Part shown: positions 34,933 to 43,452 of the stretch, in pieces
Numbering within the stretch: the first letter of the stretch is position 1
Layout of the letters: each line of letters begins with the position of its first letter
DNA from: Streptomyces sp. NBC_00513
Lineage (GTDB): Bacteria; Actinomycetota; Actinomycetes; Streptomycetales; Streptomycetaceae
Direction: 5' to 3'
Length of the DNA stretch: 64,000 nucleotides
Assembly (NCBI RefSeq): GCF_041431415.1
Contig: NZ_CP107845.1
Span: 3,038,001 to 3,102,000, forward strand
Position numbers and translations under genes: made by a program
The notes under the pieces: generated by a model
Seen by the model: the letters and a program-made list of their open reading frames with translations, nothing else
Database searches by the model: none
What the model was told of the DNA's origin: nothing

Positions 34933-35763
34933 TCAGTCCCACCAGAACCCCCAGGTCCGCGCGCCGACAACGGCCTCGTCCGCGTAGGCGTGCACGCTGC
35001 CGGAGCCCTGCCAGACGTTGTCGGGGCAGAACGCGAAGTGCTCGGCGGCGACGGGGAGGGCGGCGGCCCGCGTCGCGGGCGGGGCGGCCACCGAGAGGTG
35101 GAGTTCGTCGAAGCCGAGGGCGAGGACGCGGGCGCCGTAGCGGTCTTCCCAGGAGCGCAGGACGGTGCTGACGCGAGCCGTGTCGTTCTCGTGGTTCAGC
35201 GGGCCGCGCCACCCCATCGCCGTGGGCGCGTCCGCCCCCCGGGCCGCCGGTATCAGGGCGAGTCGGGGGCTCGGCAGGACGCCCTCCCGGATCAGCTCGT
35301 CGGCCCGGGCGACGGCCTGTTCCTCCGGGTCCCCGTCCGGGACCCCGGGCTCGGCGAGCCCCGGCCACTCCCGGCCGAAGGGCGCGATCAGCTCCGCGCC
35401 CTCGGCTCCCTCCTCGGGGTCGGGGACCACCCCGGCCCAGTACGCGCGCAGGACCGGCTCCACGTGGTGGTCGTCGGGTGCGGACATCTCGCGGGGCCGC
35501 AGCTCGCCGCGGGTCCACCAGCTCTCCAGGCCGCGGCGGCCCTGGAACAGCACCGCCTGGAGGCCGGCCGCCCCTGCCGGGCCGCGGTGGACGGCGAGCG
35601 CTCCGGGGCCCACGGGCTCGTCGGAGACCCACACGAGCGGGGACCGGCGCGCGAACCGGCGGCCGGGCCCGTCGATCAGCGTGCCGGGCGGCAACGCGAG
35701 CCCCAGGGAGCGGCCTTGCGGGTCGGCGGCCAACACGGACAGCGGGTTCGGCGTCTTGGTCAT
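34933..35763 (-). CDS. DUF4253 family protein
   Basis: 276 residues. The C-terminal third matches the DUF4253 pattern: YGARVLALGFDELHLSVAAPPAT, then AAEHFAFCPDNVWQG and the terminal TWGFWWD. The N-terminal half (LGLALPPGTLIDGPGRRF, DEPVGPGALAVHRG) is less conserved. No catalytic residues are known for the family, which occurs scattered among actinobacteria, sometimes linked to polymorphic toxin immunity. No toxin gene is next to it here. ATG at 35763. Convergent with tesB, same strand as the MarR gene but separated by 77 bases. Confidence 0.7.
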   Translation of the reverse strand: MTKTPNPLSVLAADPQGRSLGLALPPGTLIDGPGRRFARRSPLVWVSDEPVGPGALAVHRGPAGAAGLQAVLFQGRRGLESWWTRGELRPREMSAPDDHHVEPVLRAYWAGVVPDPEEGAEGAELIAPFGREWPGLAEPGVPDGDPEEQAVARADELIREGVLPSPRLALIPAARGADAPTAMGWRGPLNHENDTARVSTVLRSWEDRYGARVLALGFDELHLSVAAPPATRAAALPVAAEHFAFCPDNVWQGSGSVHAYADEAVVGARTWGFWWD

Positions 35764-35840
35764 GGGGGCGACCGTAGGCGCCGACACTGACAACGCCCGT
35801 CCGTCCGGGCGCCGTTGCCGGTCGGGGCGAAAGGGACGGC

Positions 35841-36290
35841 CTACGCCTTGAGCTTGGCCCAGATCGCGCCGAGCGCGGCGATGTCCGCGTCGTCGAGCCG
35901 GTCGTCGAAGACCTCGGCGAGGGCCTCGCGGCGGGTGGCGTCCGCCTCCCGGAAGGCGCGCCGGCCCGCGTCGGTCAGGGCGATCCGCACGGAGCGCGCG
36001 TCGGTCGGGGAGGGTATCCGCTCGACGAGGCCGCGCGCCTGGAGCGAGTCGGCGACCCGGGAGACCTGGCTGCGACTGAGCAGGGTCCTGGCCCCCAGCT
36101 CGGAGGAGGCGACCGGCTCCTGCTGGGCGTGGAGCCACAGCATCACCTCGAACCACGAGAGCGGCAGGTCGTGCCGGCGGGTGAGGGCCTGGTCGACCCG
36201 GGCGGTGAGGGTGGTGCCGGCCCAGACCAGGCCGTAGAAGGCGTGGTCGCGGGGGGTGAGTCCGCCCATGGAGAGCTCGTTGTGCGCCAT
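35841..36290 (-). CDS. MarR-family transcriptional regulator
   Basis: 149 residues, a dimeric winged HTH: SSELGARTLLSRSQVSRVADSLQARGLVERIPSPTDARSVRIALTDAGRRAF contains recognition helix and wing with the Asp-x-Arg salt-bridge pair. Divergent from a short-chain dehydrogenase with 90 bases between; a large inverted repeat in that gap is its likely operator. Start at 36290 chosen to fit family length. Ligand unknown, but MarR/SDR pairs usually respond to small phenolic or electrophilic compounds. Confidence 0.88.
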   Translation of the reverse strand: MAHNELSMGGLTPRDHAFYGLVWAGTTLTARVDQALTRRHDLPLSWFEVMLWLHAQQEPVASSELGARTLLSRSQVSRVADSLQARGLVERIPSPTDARSVRIALTDAGRRAFREADATRREALAEVFDDRLDDADIAALGAIWAKLKA

Positions 36291-36310
36291 GTCGAGGAGC
36301 CTACCTAATT

Positions 36311-36349
36311 GCGTGCACACGCACACATGGCTAATGTGTGTGTGCACGC
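36311..36349. promoter_or_regulatory. Large inverted repeat, probable MarR operator
   Basis: Arms GCGTGCACACGCACACAT (36311-36328) and ATGTGTGTGTGCACGC (36334-36349) pair except for one 2-base indel, around a 5-base centre. It starts 20 bases from the MarR start and ends 31 bases before the dehydrogenase start, so one protein could shut off both. Confidence 0.75.
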
Positions 36350-36380
36350 ACAGAAATACGGAAACCCTCAGGAGACCCCC

Positions 36381-37244
36381 ATGTCCGCCACCCCCACCCC
36401 CACCGGCCCCAAGGTCGTCCTCATCACCGGCACCTCCACCGGCATCGGTCTGGCCGCCGCGGTCGCCGCCGCCCGCGCGGGCCTGCACACCGTCGCCACC
36501 ATGCGCGACACCGGCCGTGCCGACGCCCTGCTGGAGGCGGCCGACGAAGCCGGCGTCCGCGACCTGATCCAGGTCAAGCCGCTCGACGTGACGGACGCCG
36601 ACTCCGTGGCCCGCTGCGTGGCCGAGGTCGTCGCCGAACACGGACGGCTCGACGCGGTGGTGAACAACGCGGGCGCCGGGTTCGTCGGCACGATCGAACA
36701 GCACGGCATGGAGCCGGTCCGGGCCGCGATGGAGGTCAACTACTTCGGCGTCGTCGAGGTCACCCGGGCGGCGCTCCCCCACCTGCGCGCCTCGGGCGGC
36801 CGGGTCATCACGGTGACGAGCGTCGGCGGCATGATCGGCCAGCCGTTCAACGAGGCCTACTGCGCGGCCAAGTTCGCCGTCGAGGGCTTCATGGAGTCGC
36901 TCGCCCCGGTCGTCGCCACCACCGGCGTCCAGGTGGCCGTCGTCGAACCGGGCGCCGTCACCAGCGAGTTCGTCGCCACCATCGGGGTCGACGTACCGAC
37001 CCTGCTCACCGAGGCCGGACCGTACGCCCCCGCGCTCCAGGCCTACCTCGGGCGCACCTCACAGGCCTACGACCACGCCCAGACCTCGGCCGAGGCCGCC
37101 GCCCCCGTCGTCGAGGCGCTGACCGCGGAGCGGATGCCGTTCCGGGTGCAGACCTCCGACTGGGCGCGGGACTTCGTCGGCATCAAGCTGGCGGACCTCG
37201 ACGGTTCGGCCGTCCAGGACTTCACCGGCGGTTGGCTGAAGTGA
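36381..37244 (+). CDS. Short-chain dehydrogenase/reductase
   Basis: 287-residue classical SDR: NAD(P) site TGTSTGIGLAAAVAAAR, NNAGAGFVG, catalytic Ser in VTSVGGMI, and the Tyr/Lys pair in EAYCAAKFAVEG. The C-terminal half (FVATIGVDVPTLLTEAGPY) is longer than a minimal SDR, as in retinol-dehydrogenase-like members. Substrate unknown. AGGAG sits eight bases ahead of the ATG. Expected to be repressed by the divergent MarR protein. Confidence 0.9.
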   Translation: MSATPTPTGPKVVLITGTSTGIGLAAAVAAARAGLHTVATMRDTGRADALLEAADEAGVRDLIQVKPLDVTDADSVARCVAEVVAEHGRLDAVVNNAGAGFVGTIEQHGMEPVRAAMEVNYFGVVEVTRAALPHLRASGGRVITVTSVGGMIGQPFNEAYCAAKFAVEGFMESLAPVVATTGVQVAVVEPGAVTSEFVATIGVDVPTLLTEAGPYAPALQAYLGRTSQAYDHAQTSAEAAAPVVEALTAERMPFRVQTSDWARDFVGIKLADLDGSAVQDFTGGWLK

Positions 37245-37317
37245 CCACACCCGCGGCGCGGCCCTCGCGGCCCGACCCGTCGGGCGGGGCGCACGCCCCG
37301 GCCGACGCCGGCGGCCC

Positions 37318-38130
37318 TCAGGCCAGGCCCGCGGCGTCCAGCAGGTAGGCCACCATGGGGTCGTAGTGGCGTGGGTCCCGGACGTGGTCGTCGAGCGGGA
37401 TCGCGATCTGGAGGGTGCCCTCCGCCTCGGCGAGGAACAGGGCGGGGTCGTTGCAGTCCGCGTAGCCCACCGCGTCCAGGCCCCGCTGCGCCGCGCAGCC
37501 CGCCCAGCCGTGGTCGGCCAGGACCAGGTCCGGCTGGGGGCGTCCCTCGGCCGCCAGCCCGTCCAGGATCGCGGCCATGGGCTCCGGCGAGTGGGTGTGC
37601 CACAGGGTCGCGCCCCGCTCCAGCACGGCGACGTCGGCGAACTGCCACACGGAGCACTCGTCCGCGACCAGCCCGCGCGGGATGACCACGATCTCGCAAC
37701 CGGCCGCCCGCAGGGCCTCGCCGGTCGCCCGGTGGACGTCCAGGAGGCCGCCGGGGTGCCCGGTGGCCAGCAGGACGCTCTGCCGGTCCAGCGCGGCCTT
37801 GCGCAGTCGGGCCGCGAGCCGGTCCAGGGCGGCGACCGTCAGTTCCGGGTCGATGGTGTCCTGGCCGTGGCGGTGGGTCGCGTCGTCGACCACTCCGCAG
37901 CGTTCCGCCATCACGGCGAGCACGTCCTGCTCGTCGGCCCAGCGGTCGCCGAGTTCCAGGCCCAGCCAGTAGTGGCGGTCGCCGTTGGCGAGCTTGCGGT
38001 AGTGCGACAGGTTGTTCTCGCGCGAGGTGGCGACGTCACCCGCGATCCGCGTGCGGACCAGGTGGTCGAGGAGTTCGGCGCGGCTCGGCGCTTGAGAGGA
38101 CTGGGCGGGCGTCTCTATCGGCTTCGGCAT
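37318..38130 (-). CDS. Conserved phosphatase-like protein
   Basis: 270 residues, cytoplasmic. Streptomyces homologues are commonly labelled phosphatase, but I recognise no standard phosphatase motif. Notable conserved-looking blocks are RENNLSHYRKLANGDRHYWLGLELG, VLLATGHPGGLLDVHRATGEALRAAGCEIVVIPRG, LADHGWAGCAAQRGLDAVGYADCNDPALFLAEAEG and IPLDDHVRDPRHYDPMVAYLL, rich in His, Asp and Asn that could bind a metal. An in-frame ATG nine bases further upstream is also possible. Lies upstream of nothing obvious and behind the TetR gene. Confidence 0.6.
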   Translation of the reverse strand: MPKPIETPAQSSQAPSRAELLDHLVRTRIAGDVATSRENNLSHYRKLANGDRHYWLGLELGDRWADEQDVLAVMAERCGVVDDATHRHGQDTIDPELTVAALDRLAARLRKAALDRQSVLLATGHPGGLLDVHRATGEALRAAGCEIVVIPRGLVADECSVWQFADVAVLERGATLWHTHSPEPMAAILDGLAAEGRPQPDLVLADHGWAGCAAQRGLDAVGYADCNDPALFLAEAEGTLQIAIPLDDHVRDPRHYDPMVAYLLDAAGLA

Positions 38131-38195
38131 ACGGCCCATTCTGCCGTCGCGTGCCGTCACGCGCCGGAACCATTTCGACCCGCGGATGCCGGGCG

Positions 38196-38774
38196 TCACC
38201 CCGACAGCGCCCCGAAGGCGCCGTTGGCGAGCCGCCGCAGCAGGGACTCGGTGGCCTCCCGGCCCAGCGCCGCCAGGTGCGGGGTGGAGTTCAGCAGGCC
38301 GAAGACCGCGTGCACGGAGACCCGTACCTGCGCCTCCCCCACCTCGGGGTGCAGCTCGCGCACGACCTGCACCCACAGCTCGACGTACTGGCGCTGCAAC
38401 TGTCGTACGAGCTTGCGGTCGGCCTCCCGCAGCCGGTCCAGCTCCCGGTCGTGCAGGGTGATCAGCGCCCGGTCGTCGAGCGCGAAGTCGATGTGGCCCT
38501 CGACGAGGGAGGCCAGCAGCGCCGTCGGGTCGCCGGCCGCCTCCTCGGCGCGCCGCCGGCCGCCCGTGAGCAGCCGCTCGCTGATCCCGACGAGCAGTTC
38601 GGCGAGCATGGCGTCCTTGCCGGCGAAGTGCCGGTACAGGCCGGGGCCGCTGATGCCCACCGCGGCCCCTATCTCGTCCACTCCGACGCCGTGGAAGCCG
38701 CGCTCGGCGAAGAGACGAGCGGCCTCACTGAGGATCTGCTCGCGACGGGTCGGGGCGGCCGCTCTGGTGCTCAT
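38196..38774 (-). CDS. TetR-family repressor of the leucine/acyl-CoA operon
   Basis: 192 residues. N-terminal HTH (ILSEAARLFAERGFHGVGVDEIGAAVGISGPGLYRHFAGKDAMLAELL) and a ligand-binding C-terminal domain of the AcrR/FadR type. It is divergent from the carboxylase operon; two matching 16-base palindromes in the 99-base promoter region are the likely operators. By analogy with acyl-CoA-responsive TetR proteins it should respond to an acyl-CoA intermediate of the pathway, an inference. Confidence 0.88.
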   Translation of the reverse strand: MSTRAAAPTRREQILSEAARLFAERGFHGVGVDEIGAAVGISGPGLYRHFAGKDAMLAELLVGISERLLTGGRRRAEEAAGDPTALLASLVEGHIDFALDDRALITLHDRELDRLREADRKLVRQLQRQYVELWVQVVRELHPEVGEAQVRVSVHAVFGLLNSTPHLAALGREATESLLRRLANGAFGALSG

Positions 38775-38797
38775 GGGAAACCATTCTAGACAGGGCC

Positions 38798-38844
38798 GTT
38801 AGCGCTCGTTAACCTAAGGCCCATACGCGTTAACGACCATTAAC
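38798..38844. promoter_or_regulatory. Two TetR operators before the liu-type operon
   Basis: GTTAGCGCTCGTTAAC (38798-38813) and GTTAACGACCATTAAC (38829-38844) share the form GTTAACG-N2-CGTTAAC and have centres 31 bases apart, about three helical turns. They lie between the divergent TetR and carboxylase genes. Confidence 0.75.
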
Positions 38845-38873
38845 CGCGTGCACCGAGCAAGGGAGCTCGACCG

Positions 38874-40490
38874 ATGCAGCAGGCACCAGTGCTGACGAGC
38901 GCCGCGGACCCGGCGTCCGAGGCCTGGCGGACCAACGAGGCCGCCCACCGCGAACTCGCCGAGGGCCTGCGCGCCCGGCTGGAGGCGGCCCGCCTGGGCG
39001 GCGGGGAGCGGGCCCGCGCCCGCCACACCGCCCGCGGGAAGCTGCTTCCCCGCGACCGCGTGGACGCCCTCCTCGACCCCGGATCGCCCTTCCTGGAGCT
39101 GGCCCCGCTGGCCGCCGAGGGCATGTACGGGGGCGCGGCCCCGGCCGCCGGGGTCATCGCGGGCATCGGCCGGGTCAGTGGCCGCGAGTGCGTCATCGTC
39201 GCGAACGACGCCACCGTCAAGGGCGGCACCTACTACCCGATGACCGTCAAGAAGCACCTCCGCGCCCAGGAGGTGGCTTTGGAGAATCGTCTCCCCTGCC
39301 TCTACCTGGTCGACTCCGGCGGCGCCTTCCTGCCCATGCAGGACGAGGTCTTCCCCGACCGGGAGCACTTCGGCCGCATCTTCTACAACCAGGCCCGCAT
39401 GTCCGGCGCCGGCATCCCGCAGATCGCGGCCGTGCTCGGCTCCTGCACCGCCGGCGGGGCGTACGTCCCGGCCATGAGCGACGAGGCCGTCATCGTGCGC
39501 GGCCAGGGCACGATCTTCCTCGGCGGCCCGCCGCTGGTGAAGGCCGCGACGGGCGAGGTCGTCACGGCCGAGGAGCTCGGCGGCGGCGAGGTCCACTCCC
39601 GGATCTCGGGCGTCACCGACCACCTCGCGGAGGACGACGCGCACGCGCTGCGGATCGTACGGAACATCGTGGCGACGCTGCCCGACCGCGCGGCCCTGCC
39701 CTGGTCGGTGGAGGCTCCCGAGGAGCCGAAGGTGGACCCGTACGGCCTGTACGGCGCGGTGCCGGTCGACTCCCGCACCCCCTACGACGCCCGCGAGGTC
39801 ATCGCCCGGGTCGTGGACGGGTCCCGCTTCCAGGAGTTCAAGGCGGAGTTCGGGCAGACGCTGGTCACCGGGTTCGCCCGGATCCACGGACACCCGGTCG
39901 GCATCATCGCCAACAACGGCATCCTCTTCTCCGAGTCCGCCCAGAAGGGCGCGCACTTCATCGAGCTGTGCGACCAGCGCGGGATCCCTCTCCTCTTCCT
40001 CCAGAACATCTCGGGGTTCATGGTCGGCCGGGACTACGAGGCCGGCGGCATCGCCAAGCACGGCGCCAAGATGGTGACGGCCGTGGCGTGCGCCCGGGTC
40101 CCGAAGTTGACGGTGGTCGTCGGCGGTTCCTACGGGGCGGGCAACTACTCGATGTGCGGCCGGGCCTACTCGCCGCGCTTCCTGTGGATGTGGCCGAACG
40201 CGAAGATCTCGGTGATGGGCGGCGAGCAGGCGGCCTCCGTGCTGGCCACCGTCAAGCGGGACCAGATCGAGGGCGCGGGCCAGGACTGGCCGGCCGAGGA
40301 CGAGGAGGCCTTCAAGGCACCGGTCCGCGCGCAGTACGAGGAACAGGGCAACGCCTACTACGCCACCGCCCGTCTCTGGGACGACGGGGTCATCGACCCC
40401 ATGGAGACCCGGCAGGTGCTCGGGCTGGCCCTGACCGCGTGCGCGAACGCCCCCTTGGGCGACTCCGCTTTCGGCATCTTCCGCATGTGA
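38874..40490 (+). CDS. Acyl-CoA carboxylase beta subunit (methylcrotonyl-CoA type)
   Basis: 538-residue carboxyltransferase. Key parts: [23 protein letters not shown] opening, [42 protein letters not shown] (acyl-CoA site; matches the methylcrotonyl-CoA subtype), [16 protein letters not shown], and the biotin-side [56 protein letters not shown]. It pairs with the biotinylated alpha subunit encoded 16 bases downstream to carboxylate 3-methylcrotonyl-CoA in leucine breakdown; substrate is inferred from the HMG-CoA lyase in the same operon. Called accD1 in S. coelicolor; liuB elsewhere. Translation start behind GGGAG. Confidence 0.9.
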   Translation: MQQAPVLTSAADPASEAWRTNEAAHRELAEGLRARLEAARLGGGERARARHTARGKLLPRDRVDALLDPGSPFLELAPLAAEGMYGGAAPAAGVIAGIGRVSGRECVIVANDATVKGGTYYPMTVKKHLRAQEVALENRLPCLYLVDSGGAFLPMQDEVFPDREHFGRIFYNQARMSGAGIPQIAAVLGSCTAGGAYVPAMSDEAVIVRGQGTIFLGGPPLVKAATGEVVTAEELGGGEVHSRISGVTDHLAEDDAHALRIVRNIVATLPDRAALPWSVEAPEEPKVDPYGLYGAVPVDSRTPYDAREVIARVVDGSRFQEFKAEFGQTLVTGFARIHGHPVGIIANNGILFSESAQKGAHFIELCDQRGIPLLFLQNISGFMVGRDYEAGGIAKHGAKMVTAVACARVPKLTVVVGGSYGAGNYSMCGRAYSPRFLWMWPNAKISVMGGEQAASVLATVKRDQIEGAGQDWPAEDEEAFKAPVRAQYEEQGNAYYATARLWDDGVIDPMETRQVLGLALTACANAPLGDSAFGIFRM

Positions 40491-40506
40491 CGTGAGGACC
40501 TCTTCG

Positions 40507-42516
40507 ATGTTCAGCACTGTTCTGGTCGCGAACCGCGGCGAGATCGCGGTCCGGGTCATCCGCACCCTGCGGGAGCTCGGCATCCGCTCCGTGGCCGTCT
40601 TCAGCGACGCCGACGCGGACGCCCGCCACGTACGGGAGGCCGACACGGCCGTCCGGATCGGTCCGGAGGCGGCCGCCGAGAGCTACCTGTCGGTGGAGCG
40701 GCTCCTGGACGCGGCCCGCCGCACCGGCGCCGAGGCGGTCCACCCCGGGTACGGCTTCCTCGCGGAGAACGCCGCCTTCGCGGCGGCCTGCGCGGAGGCC
40801 GGGCTGGCCTTCATCGGGCCCCCGGCGAGCGCGATCTCCCTGATGGGCGACAAGATCCGGGCGAAGGAGACGGTGAAGGAGGCGGGCGTTCCCGTCGTCC
40901 CCGGCTCCTCCGGCAGCGGCCTCACCGACGCCGAACTGGTCTCCGCCGCCGAGAAGATCGGCATGCCGGTGCTGCTGAAGCCCTCCGCGGGCGGCGGCGG
41001 CAAGGGCATGCGGCTGGTCCGCGACGCGGAGCTGCTCGGCGAGGAGATCGCCGCGGCGCGGCGCGAGGCCCGGTCCTCCTTCGGTGACGACACCCTGCTC
41101 GTCGAGCGGTGGGTGGACCGGCCGCGGCACATCGAGATCCAGGTGCTGGCGGACGCGCACGGCAACGTGGTGCACCTGGGCGAGCGGGAGTGCTCGCTCC
41201 AGCGGCGCCACCAGAAGGTCGTCGAGGAGGCCCCGTCGGTCCTGCTGACGCCGCAGCTGCGGGCGTCGATGGGAGCGGCGGCCGTGGAGGCGGCCCGTTC
41301 CTGCGGGTACGTCGGCGCGGGCACCGTGGAGTTCATCGTGCCGGGCGGCGACCCGTCCTCGTACTACTTCATGGAGATGAACACCCGCCTCCAGGTGGAG
41401 CACCCGGTGACGGAGCTGATCACCGGACTGGACCTGGTCGAACAACAACTGCGGGTCGCGGCGGGGGCTCCCCTCGGGTTCGGGCAGGAGGACGTGACCC
41501 TGACCGGCCACGCCATCGAGGCCCGCGTCTGCGCCGAGGACCCGGCCCGCGGGTTCCTGCCCTCGGGCGGTACGGTCCTGGCCCTGTCGGAGCCGTCCGG
41601 CGGGGCGGTGCGCACCGACTCGGGTCTGACGGCCGGCGTGCCGGTGGGCTCCGCCTACGACCCGATGCTGTCCAAGGTCATCGCGTACGGGCCGGACCGC
41701 GCGAGCGCCCTGCGGTTGCTGCGGGGGGCCCTCGCGGACACCGTGATCCTGGGCGTCCAGACCAACGCCGGTTTCCTGCGGCGGCTGCTGGCGCACCCCG
41801 ACGTGGTGTCGGGCGACCTCGACACCGGGCTGGTCGAGCGCGACCTCGCGTCGCTGCTCCCGGAGGGGATCCCGGACGAGGTGTACGCGGCGGCGGCGTT
41901 GCTCGCCGAGGAGCCCCTGCCTGCGCGGCCGGGAGGGTGGGTGGACCCGTTCGACGCCGCCGACGGCTGGCGCCTGGGCGGCACCCCCGCCTGGACGGTC
42001 CACCACCTGCGCCTGCCCGGCCAGGACCCGGTGGAGGTCCGCACCCGCCCGGCCGGGCGGGACACGGAGATCCTCCCCGGGAGTTCCGGTACACCGGCCC
42101 GCGGCCGGATCGTGGCCCGGACCCCCGACGCGGTCACGGTGGAACTCGACGGCGTCACCCACCGCTTCAGCCACGCCGCGTCCCCGGAGGGCACCTGGCT
42201 CGGCCGCGACGGCGACTCCTGGCACCTCCAGCGCCACGACCCCGTCGCCGCGGCGCTCACCGGCCGCGGCCACGGCGGCGCGGGCACGCTGGCCGCCCCG
42301 ATGCCCGGCACCGTCACCGTCGTGAAGGTGGCCGTCGGGGACCGGGTGGCGGCCGGTCAGAGCCTGCTCGTGGTGGAGGCGATGAAGATGGAGCACGTCA
42401 TCTCCGCCCCGCACGCCGGCACGGTCACCGAACTCGACGTGACGCCCGGCACCACCGTCGCCATGGACCAGATCCTGGCCGTGGTCACCCCGGAGGAAGA
42501 GGAGGGCGGCGAGTGA
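40507..42516 (+). CDS. Acyl-CoA carboxylase alpha subunit, biotin carboxylase plus BCCP
   Basis: 669 residues. N-terminal biotin carboxylase with VLVANRGEIAVRVIRTLRELGI, ATP-grasp PVLLKPSAGGGGKGMRLVRD, the FIVPGGDPSSYYFMEMNTRLQVEHPVTE segment, then a BT linker domain and a C-terminal biotinyl domain whose VVEAMKMEHVI carries the biotinylated Lys 627. The BCCP on the same chain is typical of methylcrotonyl-CoA carboxylases. The ATG at 40507 is preceded by GTGAGGACC; an upstream GTG is less likely. Its stop overlaps the HMG-CoA lyase start, GTGA style, so translation is coupled. Confidence 0.92.
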   Translation: MFSTVLVANRGEIAVRVIRTLRELGIRSVAVFSDADADARHVREADTAVRIGPEAAAESYLSVERLLDAARRTGAEAVHPGYGFLAENAAFAAACAEAGLAFIGPPASAISLMGDKIRAKETVKEAGVPVVPGSSGSGLTDAELVSAAEKIGMPVLLKPSAGGGGKGMRLVRDAELLGEEIAAARREARSSFGDDTLLVERWVDRPRHIEIQVLADAHGNVVHLGERECSLQRRHQKVVEEAPSVLLTPQLRASMGAAAVEAARSCGYVGAGTVEFIVPGGDPSSYYFMEMNTRLQVEHPVTELITGLDLVEQQLRVAAGAPLGFGQEDVTLTGHAIEARVCAEDPARGFLPSGGTVLALSEPSGGAVRTDSGLTAGVPVGSAYDPMLSKVIAYGPDRASALRLLRGALADTVILGVQTNAGFLRRLLAHPDVVSGDLDTGLVERDLASLLPEGIPDEVYAAAALLAEEPLPARPGGWVDPFDAADGWRLGGTPAWTVHHLRLPGQDPVEVRTRPAGRDTEILPGSSGTPARGRIVARTPDAVTVELDGVTHRFSHAASPEGTWLGRDGDSWHLQRHDPVAAALTGRGHGGAGTLAAPMPGTVTVVKVAVGDRVAAGQSLLVVEAMKMEHVISAPHAGTVTELDVTPGTTVAMDQILAVVTPEEEEGGE

Positions 42517-43445
42517 ACGGCCTGCCCATGACGGTCCCCGATCCCGGGCTGCCGACCCGCGTCCGCATCCACGAGGTGGGCGCCCGCGACGGACTCCAGA
42601 ACGAGAAGACGCCCGTACCGACGGAGGTGAAGGCCGAGTTCGTCCACCGGCTCGCCGCGGCCGGCCTCACCACCATCGAGGCCACCAGCTTCGTCCACCC
42701 CAAGTGGGTGCCCCAGCTCGCCGACGCGGAACAGCTCTTCCCGTTGCTCTCCGACGTGTCCGCGGACCTGCCCGTCCTCGTCCCCAACGAGCGCGGCCTG
42801 GACCGCGCGCTCGCCCTCGGGGCCGATCGGATCGCGGTGTTCGGTTCCGCGACGGAGACCTTCGCGGCCCGCAACCTCAACCGCACCGTCGCCGAGTCCC
42901 TGGCCATGTTCGAGCCCGTGGTGGCCCGGGCGAAGGAACGGGGCGCCCATGTGCGCGGATACCTCTCCATGTGCTTCGGCGACCCCTGGGAGGGCGCCGT
43001 GCCCATCCCGCAGGTGGTCTCCGTGGCCAAGGCCCTGCTGGACCTCGGCTGCGACGAACTGAGTCTCGGCGACACCATCGGCGTCGCCACCCCGGGCCAT
43101 GTCGGGGCCCTCCTCGACGGACTCGACGAGGTGGGCGTGGAGACCGATCGGATCGGTGTGCACTTCCACGACACCTACGGCCAGGCCCTCTCCAACACCC
43201 TCGCCGCGCTCCGGCACGGCGTGACCACGGTCGACGCCTCCGCCGGCGGCCTCGGCGGCTGCCCGTACGCGAAGAGCGCCACCGGCAACCTGGCCACCGA
43301 GGACCTCGTGTGGATGCTCGACGGCCTCGGCATCGAGACCGGGGTCGACCTGGCCGCCCTCACCGCCACGAGCGTGTGGATGGCCGAGCGGTTGGGGCGC
43401 CCCAGCCCCTCCCGTACCGTCCGCGCCCTCTCCCACAAGGAGTAA
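42513..43445 (+). CDS. Hydroxymethylglutaryl-CoA lyase
   Basis: 310-residue TIM-barrel lyase splitting HMG-CoA to acetyl-CoA and acetoacetate, last step of leucine catabolism. Landmarks: IHEVGARDGLQNEKTPVPTEVK (metal-binding Asp), TSFVHPKWVPQLADAEQ, FGSATETFAARNLNRTVAES, LSLGDTIGVATPGHV, VGVHFHDTYGQALSNTLAAL (metal His pair), and the active-site loop DASAGGLGGCPYAKSATGNLATEDLVWMLDG with its reactive Cys. GTG start overlapping the preceding stop; an internal ATG five residues on is an alternative. Confidence 0.93.
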   Translation: MNGLPMTVPDPGLPTRVRIHEVGARDGLQNEKTPVPTEVKAEFVHRLAAAGLTTIEATSFVHPKWVPQLADAEQLFPLLSDVSADLPVLVPNERGLDRALALGADRIAVFGSATETFAARNLNRTVAESLAMFEPVVARAKERGAHVRGYLSMCFGDPWEGAVPIPQVVSVAKALLDLGCDELSLGDTIGVATPGHVGALLDGLDEVGVETDRIGVHFHDTYGQALSNTLAALRHGVTTVDASAGGLGGCPYAKSATGNLATEDLVWMLDGLGIETGVDLAALTATSVWMAERLGRPSPSRTVRALSHKE

Positions 43446-43452
43446 CGAAGAC

